A stretch of 64,000 nt of DNA from Chalara sp. BL73. Taxonomy: Eukaryota; Ascomycota; Leotiomycetes; Helotiales. Every line of letters starts with the position of its first letter. Position 1 is the stretch's first letter. The translations under genes and the position numbers were made by a program. The DNA lies in contig CAKJVC010000068.1 of the NCBI GenBank assembly GCA_918026815.1, positions 1,054,001 through 1,118,000 of the forward strand. The letters run 5' to 3'. The notes below the pieces were generated by a model. That model saw nothing but the letters and a program-made list of their open reading frames with translations, was not told the origin of the DNA and did not search any database. Below are positions 46,786 through 59,758 of the stretch, piece after piece.

Positions 46786-48875
46786 ATGCCTACGCCATGG
46801 CTTGACAAGCCAGTCATGCTACACTCATCCCGTTTAGACATGTGCAAACTCAACGCTGAGCAATGTGCCTATCGCAGGGGCCACTGGCGCTACTGGTATT
46901 GAGCCGCTACTACCACGAACACACTGAGAAGCCTGCTGACCGAAGTTCTATCTAGGTATGAAGCTGATCATGTCTACGCACTCGGAACGGTCTACTTCTT
47001 CGTCGGCATCATTGCATTCTGCACTATCGGTTTCTGGGCTCTACGGCTTGCTCCTTCGGGGTTTCGAAGCCGCCAAATTTGGCAGAAGCCTCTCAGTAGC
47101 TTCAGATTCTTGACTTATCGCCGATATGACTTGAAAGCCCTAGGCTGGCACTCATCGCCAGGAATTCTGTTACTTTTGCTTTCCGGAGCACTCTTTTTCC
47201 TAGGTACGTTTTCCCTAAGAATGAGCTCATAACGACGAGATTATGGAACGAGATCTGATTCCAAACCTTTAGCAATGACGTTAGGCCCGCAGCCATATTA
47301 TTGGCCGAATACTAAAACTCTGAGTTATGGCAACTCGCCACCTCTGGCGACCAGGACAGGTTGGATGTCACTAGCCTGCCTACCGTTCATGATGTGGGAA
47401 CCAAGCAGTCACAGCAGTCTTGAATGAATTGTTACTGACTTGTATTCTAGAATTTTGGCGACCAAGGCTAACATGATTGCCTCCTTTACTGGTGTGTCAC
47501 ATGAGCGGTTGATCGCCTTCCACAACTGGGTGGGATGGGCCATGCTTGTATTAGCACTTATCCACACATTTCCTTTTATCATCTTCCACATCTGGAAAGG
47601 AGACATGGTCGCAGTGTGGAACAAAAGTGTAGTCTACTGGACAGGAGTGGTTGCCCTACTTGCCCAAGCCTACCTACAGGTTGGATCACTTTCGTGGGTC
47701 CGGTATGGAGGCTTGAATCCATGCCTCAGATACCATCATACTAATCTTGAAGGACAGGGCACGATACTACGAGTTCTTCAAGGTCACTCACTTTATTGCG
47801 GCCCTCACGTTTGTCATCTTTTTCTTCCTTCATTGCGACTTTAGGCTTAGCTCTTGGTGAGTTGGTTGTCTCCTATCGTTCGGATAATATCAAGTAATAA
47901 CTAAAGGCCACAAATAGGGATTACTTCATTGCTACCGGGGTCCTCTATACCCTGTCCTTCTTGTACTCACAGATTAGAACTTACTTTGAGTTTGGAATTT
48001 TCAATCATGCAACCTTTACACCAGTCTCAAACTTGGCGCTGAGAATCAGCATTCCGGTTGACACCATGTGGCGACCCGGCCAACACTTCTTTCTGCGGTT
48101 CATAACCCTTGGCGTCCATTCATTAAGTGCCCACCCATTCACGATATGCAGCGTCCCTGCCGCGAGAGCAACCGACGGAAAGTCGAAGTCAAAGCTTGTC
48201 TTTTACGTGCACTCCAAGGGTGGACTCACTGGCCGTCTCGCCAAAGCGGCTGTTGCTCAGCCTGGATACAGGGCGCCTGTTCTCCTGGATGGTCCATATG
48301 GGGGAGTGAGAGGCAACCCGCTTGCCAGCTATGATCAGAACCTCATCATCGCCTGCGGCTCTGGCGCGGCATTATCCCTTGGATTTGTCATGGAATTTGC
48401 TCTGCGTGGTGGGAGCGTGCCAAGCCCTCAAATTGGCGAAAAGATTCGCTCTATGCACGTCATCATAGCGACCCGAGACCCGTTGCTCTCTCAATGGTAT
48501 GAAGAGGTGCTGCTAGATTTTATGGAAGACAATGGGATTGCTGCCCTGTCAGATAATCTTCGTATAGATGTATACGTGACCGGCCCGAACAGGAGCACCG
48601 AACACTCTTCATCCGACATGGAGCGAAAAGGCGGAATATCATCTGAGTCCACGAGAGTGGCTGGCTTCCTCGCTAAATTTACGGGCCGACCCAACATTAC
48701 AGCCGTGGTGAAGGAGACAACCCTGCAGCCTGGTATTTCTGTTGGAATCGTAGCATGCGGACCATCAGGCGTATTGGAGGAGACACAAAACGAGGCGGCT
48801 GCCGCGCAGCTGAGAATTTTAAAGTCTGCTCCCGGAGCTCGTGAGGTGTATCTACACACTGAATTATTCTCGTGA
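46786..48875 (+). CDS. ferric/cupric reductase transmembrane component (Fre-type)
   Basis: Plasma-membrane flavocytochrome that reduces Fe(III) or Cu(II) outside the cell with NADPH. Exons 46786-46895, 46956-47203, 47273-47393, 47451-47702, 47758-47856 and 47918-48875 give 595 aa with all phases consistent. It starts MPTPWLDKPVMLHSSR, with CKLNAEQCAYR and YEADHVYALGTVYFF typical of fungal Fre proteins. The ferric-reductase domain carries the haem-ligand His residues in HERLIAFHNWVGWAMLV...LIHTFPF and VTHFIAAL...FFLHCDF. The FAD block is HPFTICSVP and the NADPH blocks are IIACGSGAALSLGF and IVACGPSGVLEE. The first exon seems to end in a stop, but splicing at 46896-46955 rebuilds HWRYWYEADH. 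Its neighbour, a copper transporter, is convergent. Confidence 0.96.
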
Positions 48876-49584
48876 GTAACGGTATTCTGTTCGAATTTGG
48901 TAGTAGTACTGATGACCCTATAGTTGGTAAATAGTGCAGCCAGGACTCGCGTGATACCCCACATATGTTACCCTTCTTAGTTCTTGTACCATGAGATAGA
49001 TCCATAATATTGTAGAGAGATTTCAAAGTAGTGTATGCATATATTCAAATTTGTCAAATGGAACCTCCTCTCAAGTGGCTTAGTGAGAGTATTATATTCA
49101 AGTTGTCTACTATCTCGTATTAGAAGCAGCATATGTTCAACCAGCTAGTTTTCTATACGTATACAACGAGTAACTGGAACGCGGCAGAACTGCTAGTTCC
49201 AAAAATGACCTTGGAGCATTTCACTATGAAGTACCGCTTTAAAAGAGATGACATTAAGGCAGAGAACATTCTCACTAGAGCAGCCCTATGTTCTGGGTTC
49301 ACCCCGATCGGTGTTACAGTACGTCGCCCTCGTCAATCCGGAGGTGCGTCTAATGATTCGCGTCTATCCAACGCCGAAATTGAATACCAATGGCATCTAT
49401 CTTCGAGGCGTGTTCAAATAACAATTGCCATATGAAGTGATTCAACTTCATGGCGAGCATAGTGGGCATTCGAGTAAGCAAAAGGCGTTCCATTGCTCGA
49501 ATAAATGTAACCAACACCCCATTATAGCCGAGCGCCATACTGATGCTTGAGAATCAAACCTCCGACCACGGTTACAATGACCGG
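48876..49584. other. intergenic, convergent 3' ends
   Basis: About 710 bp between the reductase and copper-transporter stops. A 100-codon frame at 49133-49435 shows no motif. Confidence 0.5.
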
Positions 49585-50192
49585 TCAGTGATGCTCTGAC
49601 AAAGGACCGAACCTGCCGACAAGAAAAGTACCAAGGAAAATGCCGCCCAAGACCGACAAGAAATAGCCCACGTTCATCGTCATTACTGCTAACATTCTAT
49701 TGACAAGGTCAGCACCATGTTTAACTGCTCAGCCTATAGGCGGCATCGCCCCGAAGCATCTTACAGTAGATAGCCCACGCCACCAATAACAACCTCGACC
49801 AAGGCACGACCCGTCTCTGAAGCAACGCGGAAGGGCCTGCTGCTCCACGCCGATCTGATTTGTTTTTTTACACGCTCCTGGCTCAATTCATCGTTGGATG
49901 AGAGCTTCTCGTGGGTGTGCTGGGCGGGTGTGTCGAGCACGATTTGTCTCAGGGCAATGAGAACGCGGTGGATGACTGAGAGGGCAATGAGGAAGATGCA
50001 AGTGCCTGCGTATGCGCCGGTTCCGTTTGGCGTCCACGAAAGCGAGAAGAGAGGCGTGGTGACGGACCGGAAGAAGACCATGCTCATCATCGTCGTGGTA
50101 TGGTCCGTGGACATGTCCATCGATCCGGTCGAGCTGGCCATGGAGCTACTTGCTGTCGTCGTCGCTGCCATATTCATGGTAGCATGGTCCAT
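49585..50192 (-). CDS. Ctr-family copper transporter
   Basis: High-affinity Cu(I) uptake protein of the plasma membrane (or vacuole), a trimer in this family. Exon 1 50192-49765 and exon 2 49696-49585 give 179 aa. The N-terminus is rich in Met, Ser and Thr (MDHATMNM, GSMDMSTDH, MMSMVFF), the extracellular copper-collecting region. Three helices follow: AGTCIFLIALSVIHRVLIAL; LVEVVIGGVGYLLMLAVMTMNVGYF, with the signature MLAVM (MxxxM); and LSVLGGIFLGTFLVG, with GxxxG. Exon 2 was recovered from the family pattern, and the phases agree. The reductase next to it can supply Cu(I). Confidence 0.95.
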
Positions 50193-51915
50193 CTTGAAGA
50201 CAGATTATCGTGTTTGGAGAGGAGCGGATGGACAGCGGGTTGGACAGCCTGGTGCTCTGTCAAAGGCTGTAGTCAACGAACGACACAGGATCGAGTAGCT
50301 TAAACTGATATGCTCGTATAGTGCCTCGATCACGCATTCACTTAACATGCGAAAATCTACCAGACTGATGAGTGCGGAAGTAAGATATTGCGGCACACTT
50401 CGTGCGTGAGATCTGCCTCATAAGCCTTAGTATATTCGGCAAGAGGCTGACGAATTACTTATTGTATGCGCATAAGATAGCACCCCTTTGGGTACTCGAT
50501 TTGGAGCACATGTTGTGGGGTTGGACTTTGAGCACCTACCTAGTAGATCCTTTGATCCACAAATTGAGGTTATTCCAAGGAGTAGCCAAGAGGCAATTTG
50601 AGCAAGTTTATTCAGCATGCATGGCTTACCAGTAAGTTGCTTAAGCTAGCATTATTTTACTGTAAAATGAATCTTACTGAAATATTCACATATTTTAAAT
50701 GACTTCTTTTAAAGGTAAGTGAACGATCGCAAAAGCCAGCTTTTTGGTATAAAATGACTTAATTTCAGATGGTTGCTCTATGTTCATTTTCAAATGCATT
50801 TCAATAACTGTTAAATCAAACCAAATTCTCACGCAGGTGCCTCTGTAGAACGAATACAATACAGTGCTCTATTAACTAGGAGATCAAACAAAGAAGAAAG
50901 CCTATCTACGCGTACGAAGGTGCGTGTCATATGCGTCGACACGTCATGTGACTATGTGGAACAGTGTGCCGGCTGGCAACGTACACGACATAAATAATAT
51001 TTAATACTTTATACTTAACTAAGAAACAAGCAAAAAAGGGAACTTCCAAAGTTCCAAAGCCTCGCTTAGCAGTAGTCCTGGCCCTGCGAAGGTATATTAA
51101 AGGGGCAGGATCAAAAAGTGAAGACAAGATTTACTTGTTGAACCAAATAAATGCGTACCATTTCCTGCGGCTCCTGTCAGCTTCCAGGTTTTGCGCCTAC
51201 GCCCGACTGCTCCTCAGATGTGAATATTAGAAGAGCTACTTATCACTCCTAGGTGGGCGCGTAAACGCGATCTTTCGAGCAACGCACTTCAACGGTTCAC
51301 AACGCCAGCCCGAAAGCAGAAATCTGGGGAAGCCTAACCCTGCACATGAACATCGCTAATTGCACAAGGGAAAAAAATAGCCACAGGGCGATTAACGAAG
51401 GTTTTGGGGTGAGTGCGGCCGGGCCGGTCAAAAATAATAGCGTGGATGTAGATCCCGCCTGGGGACGTGGCCGGGCTCTAGTCTTTTCTGCTGTTGGAGG
51501 TACAAAAGTGCAGCTTATGTGCAAGTTGCTGTTGCAAGTGGTATGTTTTTGGTGCTCCAAAGAAGGCCAGCACTGGCTGAAAAGAGTACAATAGCCATGC
51601 GTTGATATTTCAACTTGAAATAATCAACGAAACAGGATAAACATTAGAAGCTGACGTGGCATTTAGCTGACCCAATCCATCCGAAGTACACGCACATAAT
51701 ATGCAGCTACGAAAGATTATTACTATAGTTCACTCAACCCTGTTGATATTTGAATCTCAATGGCAGCCAGGCGACTGAGGTTTCCAAGCTTAATGAAATA
51801 TTTCATTCAGGTAATGCTCCAGAGGAGTTAAGAATAGGTAAGCACTTCACAATCTCCACAAAGCCGCCGTCGAGCTGGACCATCCGATTCCGCGCATATC
51901 ACTTTACAAGACCGC
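50193..51915. other. intergenic region upstream of the copper transporter
   Basis: About 1.7 kb. It includes the CTR promoter and the 3' flank of the LysM gene. TTTGAGCA occurs twice (50527-50534 and 50597-50604). I see no gene; short frames at 51297-51594 and 50402-50635 lack motifs. Confidence 0.5.
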
Positions 51916-52549
51916 CTACGCACCGACGCAAACCCAATACTCCGCCCAAACCGTCGGGGTATTCTTATCCACGCTCTGATTCCACTCCAGAAACTCATCC
52001 ATCGTGATCCCGTTCTGGGCGACAATGGCATCGACCCGCAGACCGCTGCCCACGAACTCATAGGCGGTACAGTTGCTCACGATTCCGCCCATGATGGGCA
52101 CGGGAACGGCGCTCGCGTCAACTACGGCACCAGTGGCGGCCTGCACAGGAGGGACAAAGGTATACCACGGTGTGTTGATGCAGACAGGGACGTAGGCCCG
52201 GAGGCCGAAGCAGGTCTGTCCGATATCCGGGTTCCAGTAGTAGAACTGGGAGAGCGTGAAGTTGGAGAACTTGGCGCCGATGGCTTGGCAGGTATCACCG
52301 GATTGCACGAGGTAGGTAGCCGTGCAATCCGAGGGCCGGTCGATGCAGACGCTACCGGCGCTGTTGCTGGTGTATTGGGTACCTGGGTTTTGTTAGAACG
52401 GGGAGGATAAAAGCCGAGGAGGCAGGAGTTGTACAGTTGTCACGGGCTCTGGCCTCCAGAGTTCCATCTCGAGCGGCGATCGAAGTAATTGGAGTTGCGG
52501 TAGAGACGGCCGCAAGGAGTGCCAAGGTGACTGCTTTGAAAAAGAGCAT
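51916..52549 (-). CDS. secreted LysM-domain protein
   Basis: Exon 1 52549-52435 and exon 2 52382-51916 give 193 aa. The N-terminus MLFFKAVTLALLAAVSTATP is a signal peptide, followed by a short stretch ending in Arg residues (LEARAR) that may be cleaved. Two LysM modules are visible. The first is around ATYLVQSGDTCQAIGAKF, with FYYWNPDIGQ and TCFGLRAYVPVCI. The second, degenerate, is around TAYEFVGSGLRVDAIVAQNGITMDEFLEWNQSV, ending WAEYWVCVGA. LysM domains bind chitin or peptidoglycan. Secreted fungal LysM proteins such as Ecp6 and Slp1 hide chitin from plant receptors. A role as effector is an inference from architecture; a cell-wall role is equally possible. There is no catalytic domain. Confidence 0.9.
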
Positions 52550-53267
52550 GTTGATTGATATTTGTATCTGAACTTAAAAAGATGGAAAATATTTCTTCGA
52601 TTGACTTTCAAACGATAGACGGGAGAATTAAGAACAACGAGTGAGGTACAGAAAAGCAAAAGGAATCTGAGCGCCAAACACTCCTATACTTATAGCCTTT
52701 TCCTCGTAACTCCTGGACATTTGAGTTTTGGAAACAACCTCACTACTTCCTTCCTGTCCCACTTTCTCGAGCAGCACAGCCAAGCAATCTCCTGGCAATT
52801 AGGCAACCACGTGATCCACCTCGTCTAAAATCTCAGGGGTTTGATGAGATTTAAGGCGCGCAGCCGGGGGGGAGCCGGGGCCCCGAGATGGTGATGTGCA
52901 AACTGCCGTCGATAATTCGCCCGAACGTTGGGGCTAAGAGGGCAGCTTGAGGCACGGTATCACGAGCCCTCGTGTTCGAACGCGACGTGTAGTAAATGCA
53001 CTTGAATGAACACGAGATTGGAGGCAGCAAAGTGCCAACAACCAATTATGTTGGATGGAATCGAGACTTCGAAAACATAAGTGATAACTTCTGCCTAGGC
53101 TGCAGGCATTTATTCTCTTGGGAATAGCTATTCAAAGAGGGCTCAGAGCTCAGAGATCGGTTGAGGTGCGGATTGAGTTATGACCGGATTCTACGGATAC
53201 AGTTTTCAATTGACTTACAAAATATGTACAAACTGTATGATAAGTTTTCTTTCGGATTAAATGGCCC
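52550..53267. other. intergenic region
   Basis: About 720 bp covering the LysM gene promoter and the 3' end of the xylanase gene. No other feature is seen. Confidence 0.5.
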
Positions 53268-54776
<1,509 letters not shown>

Positions 54777-55366
54777 GATGGCAGAAAATAAACTATTTGG
54801 ACTGCAAAATCTCAACAAGCGACAGGAGAGGAAAGTGGAACAAGGCAAGGGTTAAGGCCACTATTTGTACTTGCTACCTTCATGAACCTCCCAAACTAAA
54901 CTATTCTCAAATATGGGTAGCATAAAAGGAAATTGTTACCATTGAGCGGAGAAAAGTTTCTGTCTGCTCCGTGATAATTTTTGGCTGTGTTGGATAAATG
55001 AAACGACCCACAAAAATCCAAGGGAGGGTATGGGCAGGATCATGGAACCAAACGTTGGGACCGTCTCGGGTAAAGTGTCACTGCCACTCGTCCAAAGTTT
55101 GACACCCGCACAGTTTGTGGGGTAGGTTCCCCCAGATTTTGCTTCCACCTATCAAATCAAGAAAATCAAGTACAATGGTACTGTGTATCCAAGGAGACAC
55201 TCGCAAGAAAACCTGCTAAAGAGTGCTTACGACTCCATGGACCTTAAGGAAACGTCGTGGACCACAAATCATACATTTCAGTATAGCCAGAACAATAAGT
55301 TTTAAGCTGAGAAGCCACTTGGCGAGTCATGGGTATCACATATCTTGTATTCAACTATACCTCACA
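54777..55366. other. intergenic region
   Basis: About 590 bp upstream of the xylanase gene. No site can be assigned with confidence. Confidence 0.5.
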
Positions 55367-58300
55367 TCAAATCCTCCCACCACTAACCACCTCTCTGCCT
55401 AGGAGCTCCACCTCGCCTGACTCAGCAGTTCTTCTTCTCTCCAAGATCCATCGTTCTCCGGTGGGTGATGCCGGATCATCTTCTTTCAAATAGCTGATGC
55501 TCTCTGCACTGGCTGTATATTTGTGTTTCTTGAAATCTGTTTCCTTTTCAGTTTTTTCCTTATCTGGAGAAGTGCTCGTGCTTTTATTTCCCTCTCTCAA
55601 CGGGAGAGGTGCAAACCCAGCCATAGTAAGTGTCGGGCTGCCTGGCACCGAGCCATTATCACTGTGCATACTTGTGCGAATGCTATTTGCACTACTTGCT
55701 CTTCTGTGACCGCCAAGAGGAAGAGTCACTGTACTATTTTGCGCCATCCATGGAGGTTGCTGTCCGGTCGGGCTTGAATCATCACCACCTACAGGACTCC
55801 CAGCACTACTATGAAGACTGGCTTGACTACCACCCCAAGCCCCTCTTCTCAATTTCAACAGAGCATTTAGACTCATATCCCCTTCGTAATCTGGCGAGTT
55901 AATCAGCTGTGCGAGGCCGGGGCTAGCCAGCGATTCCGGTCGATGCATGCCGAACATGAATGAATTGCGGTTCGAATACTCAGACCTTTCAGTTATAGGA
56001 GTGAGGTTCGGCTCCCGTGAGGCGACGCGTCCACTCTGAGTGCGAATTACACCATCGGCACCACGGGGTCCAAAGTATCCTCCATTGACATATTCAGCCT
56101 CTCCTGCCGCTGGCACTGAATAGAAACCAAATTCTTGACCATAGAAACCTTCTGCATCGTAGGCTAGAGCTTCGGCATTGGCCGCTGCTATGATGTCATC
56201 GTCTTCAATAGCATCATCATAATCGAAATCGTCATGCTCATCGTAGTCATAAGTAGGAGAGAATGGCTCTTGATGGGATGTGCGGCTTGAGTCGGTGACG
56301 AGTCCAGGATGATCGCCTTGCTCTGATGGAGTCTGATGTGACGGTGTGCTGTCACGCCGAAATTTGCCATTTGCTGCAGCAGTGAACGCAGCAGCAGCAA
56401 GAGCTGATTGATAGGCTGCCAATTTGTCTTGAGTCAGACTAGATGATGCTCCCACTGCACTAATCCGTGCATTGTTTCCTATAACAGACACTTGTGGACC
56501 TAGCGGACCAGACGAGATAGAGTTTTCAGGCGAGCTTACTTCGTCCTTAACTTTCCCAGCAGTGGCACCATCATCAAGGTTATCTAGAATCTTGTTAAAG
56601 GATGGCGATGGGTCTGCTGTAAGGTTCGGTGGAGAGTAGAGAGTTGGCACGGAAGACAGTGCTTTCAAAGGCCGTCCATACTCATCAGTATCTACGTTAT
56701 CAAACACAGATTCATCAAATTCGAGCCCATCGTCCCCTTCATTAACTTCTTCGATAAGACCATCATCATAGTAGAGATCATCATCGTCTGCCCGTGATAA
56801 TGATTGAGTAAACTCATTCTGAGTCTTTTTGAGATGGGACAATTCGTCTCTGATGGGAGGCGAGACGAGATCAACTTGACCTAATTTCAAGTCTTGTAGC
56901 GTATAGTGTAGTAGCCTTGTTTCATTGGGCGGGGCATTTCCTAAAGAAGGTTCGAAATCCTGCGAAGCCCTTGTGAGAGGATTGGGTGAATTCGGAGAGT
57001 TCTTCGTCATCGCGAAGCCAATAACTTCTCCATTTGCATCGCGAGGTGTGCTGATCATACCAGGGCTATACGGACTTAGTGGACTAATTACAGAATTTCG
57101 AAATTTAAGGCCTGCAATATTTTCGTGGTCGGCTAAAACCCTATTGTTGTCTTTAGGTGTATCAGCATTGACGCCAGGAGTGTCTTTTTCGGGGTACTCC
57201 TTTGGCTCATCCTCTTCAAGTGCGTCAGCATTCACACCGGGTATCTCTTCTTCGAAATAGTCATTCGGGTCTTCCTCATCATAGTCGGCATTGACGCCTG
57301 GTATCCTCTCTTCTAGACCATCATCATCATCCATGTTGTCGTAGTCATAATCATCGTATGGATCATCATCTTGTGTATCTGCATTCTCTGATTTCCTTTC
57401 AAGAGCCCTCTGTCGGTGCCGGTCTTCTAGCAATCGCTCTTGCTCAGCGGCACCTATCATATCAAAGCTGAACCTCGAAGAGGTGCTCTTCATATGCTTT
57501 GGTAAGGCAAAACCAGGAATATCCTTGGCTGACACCTGTGAAACATTCCGCGACCGTCGTTTTCCAGAGGAAGGAGATGCTTTCGGTGGCGTCGAAATTG
57601 GATCGATTGAGATTCGCCCGGACGTGCTTGGCCTACTCGTAGACTTTGGCGGAACAGGAGGTGGCCTGTCTGGCATAGAATCTAGAATAGAAGTGCTTTC
57701 TGCGGGCTGCACTTTGTCATTCAAAGAGTCTTGGTTATTGAATTTTGAAGTAGGCTCTAATGACATTCGAGCGCCTCCGGCGTATGGAAGGTTCGGCAAT
57801 GTAAGGTCAGAAAAGTCACTAGCTTTCCGTACATGAGGCCCAGCAGCCGGATATTGCTCCTCCTCAAAATCTTCCGTAAAAACTGGTGTATGACTTCCCC
57901 TCCTTTGTGCAGGCATTTTACTTTCATCATTCGTAGCTTCAAAAGCCTCAGCATTTGGACTTTTTTGGTACTGCCCGATATGTGTTAATCCTTCTTCTGG
58001 CCGCACGTTTGGAGTTGGGACGATTCTCCTCTGACGTGGAGCGCTAAAATCATGAACCACGGTTCCCTTGATCCGCGGATCAAACGATTCATTAAAATCA
58101 TTCCCTGTCCGACTTATCTTGAGTGACTCCGCCGATAACTGCGCTACAGCCTGGGAAGTCCTTCGACGGGCAAGAAGAGACATGGGATTTAGGAGATTCA
58201 GCCGCTTGCCAGTTCGAGATTGACCCGCCTCGAAAGTAGATACCGGGTTTGAACCAGACGGAGGAGTTGGTAATCGAGCACCTGTCGGCCGCCTGCCAGT

Positions 58301-58816
58301 CCCTACAGGCCTATTATGTTGCTTTGATAATGTTTGCCTATCCATAAGCTGCGGCCTCTGTCTCGAGCTTGCTTCTGGCTGCATGCTTGTCTGCGGTCTT
58401 GCATACTGAAAATGGTTATTTGCTTGAGGCATAGACTTCCCTGAAGATTCTGGCCGTTGCACACTCGCGACGGCCACTCTTGGCTGATTGCTGTAATTCT
58501 CCATGTCTTGCCCTCTTGCGTTTGTGCTAGATGAGTCCCAATTCTGATTTCGTATGTCATTCTCCCTGCCCCTTTTGCCACTCGCAGCATCGGTTTCGGA
58601 TTGTTTTGTATAGCCTGCGCTCGAGACACGAGCTATCGGAGCCAACGTAGGTGGAGGTGACAACTTGGTTGGTGCTTCTGCATAGCTGCCATGCTGGAAT
58701 CTTTGTGGATGTGCATGATCCAACTGCATCGGACCCTCCCATGACGGCACCTGGTCAGGAACTGGTGAGGTAGGAGTCGAGGGCGCGCGTCGATGGGGCC
58801 TGAGGTAGGAAAACAT
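55367..58816 (-). CDS. large intrinsically disordered acidic protein, function unknown
   Basis: Single exon, 1149 aa. I do not recognise a catalytic domain. The N-terminal 450 residues are rich in Pro, Ser, Arg and Gln. Around residues 485-500 is an Asp/Tyr run (DDDPYDDYDYDNMDDDDG), followed by three copies of PGVNAD near residues 504, 527 and 547, each preceded by an acidic spacer. A second acidic patch (YDYDEHDDFDYDDAIEDDD) lies near residue 865. Conserved-looking islands are SPLSPYSPGMISTPRDANGE, LLHYTLQDLKLGQVDLVSPP and SISYLKEDDPASPTGERW near the C-terminus. Similar long proteins occur in other ascomycetes without an assigned role, as far as I recall. A scaffold or cytoskeleton-linked protein is possible but not shown. 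Confidence 0.85.
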   Translation of the reverse strand: MFSYLRPHRRAPSTPTSPVPDQVPSWEGPMQLDHAHPQRFQHGSYAEAPTKLSPPPTLAPIARVSSAGYTKQSETDAASGKRGRENDIRNQNWDSSSTNARGQDMENYSNQPRVAVASVQRPESSGKSMPQANNHFQYARPQTSMQPEASSRQRPQLMDRQTLSKQHNRPVGTGRRPTGARLPTPPSGSNPVSTFEAGQSRTGKRLNLLNPMSLLARRRTSQAVAQLSAESLKISRTGNDFNESFDPRIKGTVVHDFSAPRQRRIVPTPNVRPEEGLTHIGQYQKSPNAEAFEATNDESKMPAQRRGSHTPVFTEDFEEEQYPAAGPHVRKASDFSDLTLPNLPYAGGARMSLEPTSKFNNQDSLNDKVQPAESTSILDSMPDRPPPVPPKSTSRPSTSGRISIDPISTPPKASPSSGKRRSRNVSQVSAKDIPGFALPKHMKSTSSRFSFDMIGAAEQERLLEDRHRQRALERKSENADTQDDDPYDDYDYDNMDDDDGLEERIPGVNADYDEEDPNDYFEEEIPGVNADALEEDEPKEYPEKDTPGVNADTPKDNNRVLADHENIAGLKFRNSVISPLSPYSPGMISTPRDANGEVIGFAMTKNSPNSPNPLTRASQDFEPSLGNAPPNETRLLHYTLQDLKLGQVDLVSPPIRDELSHLKKTQNEFTQSLSRADDDDLYYDDGLIEEVNEGDDGLEFDESVFDNVDTDEYGRPLKALSSVPTLYSPPNLTADPSPSFNKILDNLDDGATAGKVKDEVSSPENSISSGPLGPQVSVIGNNARISAVGASSSLTQDKLAAYQSALAAAAFTAAANGKFRRDSTPSHQTPSEQGDHPGLVTDSSRTSHQEPFSPTYDYDEHDDFDYDDAIEDDDIIAAANAEALAYDAEGFYGQEFGFYSVPAAGEAEYVNGGYFGPRGADGVIRTQSGRVASREPNLTPITERSEYSNRNSFMFGMHRPESLASPGLAQLINSPDYEGDMSLNALLKLRRGAWGGSQASLHSSAGSPVGGDDSSPTGQQPPWMAQNSTVTLPLGGHRRASSANSIRTSMHSDNGSVPGSPTLTMAGFAPLPLREGNKSTSTSPDKEKTEKETDFKKHKYTASAESISYLKEDDPASPTGERWILERRRTAESGEVELLGREVVSGGRI

Positions 58817-59758
58817 ATTTTGTGTCCAATCACTCCTGTTCCCCTATTCCCTCGATATCAATCTGCAGCAACCCGTGAGCAGATACGATGTTTACTGCTG
58901 CATCTCGTGTTCATGCCACCTTGAGCGTCTCTCCTCGTATAGCCTCATGAAAATTCCTTCACGCCTGCGATCGCAATATCTGTAGATTGAAGGGAATTAC
59001 TGCGCTCCACCATACGTCAACAAGGAAGGTTCGAGGATGGGCTGTGGAGAAGTCTTGATTCGCGTCAGTAGATGAGCCCTAACAAGGCTGCCAGCTAGGA
59101 AAATCAAAGATAAAATATAAAGAAAGCTTGGAAGGAAAAGTTAAGGTATGTACACAGAGGAAGCAAACGGTGTTTTCAATTGAGATCGTGATGAGCTAAG
59201 AACAAGGGTAAATACATTATTGAAGAGCAAGAGATGGGACCAACCTTTCCGGCCAGGGTCATTCTAAAAATACGCCACACAAAACGTGGGATCAAGGGCC
59301 CAGAATTTAGGCAAGATATGCATAACATGTCTCAACGCTGTCGATTGTGCAATAATATAGATCTCTAGGGTTTCAATTTTATATTTTTTGTTTTTTTAAT
59401 AACACCAGTACCATACATTTGGCCTTGGGGATGAGTTTGAAGCCACAGCCCGTGGAATTCAAGCTTAGAATCTATGATAAGTCCATTGAAAGCATTTGGA
59501 AAAGAGCCTGAGAGAATAGAATCATTATAAGGAATCATTATCATTGCATTGTCTGAAAGATGGCTTTTCTTTTCAAAAACATCATGTAAAATTTTATTTT
59601 TATTTTTTTAAAAGAGGGCCGACGGGGGATATTTCGCCATTCATCTCGCCAGTTTAGTTGGATGTTCTAAAACACCTTCCCTTTTGGTTCAGGAAGAACA
59701 AGTACAAGAACAAGACTATATAGCCCCTGACTATCAGAACTCCTCAATATGCATCCAT
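58817..59758. other. intergenic region
   Basis: About 940 bp containing the promoter of the large disordered protein and the 3' end of the lipoxygenase. T-rich runs lie near 59384-59398 and 59597-59611. No gene is seen. Confidence 0.5.

Noticed and set aside
46896..46955. Apparent early stop (TGA) in the ferric reductase
   Set aside because: The stop is inside a normal intron. Splicing at 46896-46955 restores HWRYWYEADHVYALG.
49133..49435. 100-codon frame between the reductase and the copper transporter
   Set aside because: No motif, no homologue recognised, and it sits in a 3' intergenic region.
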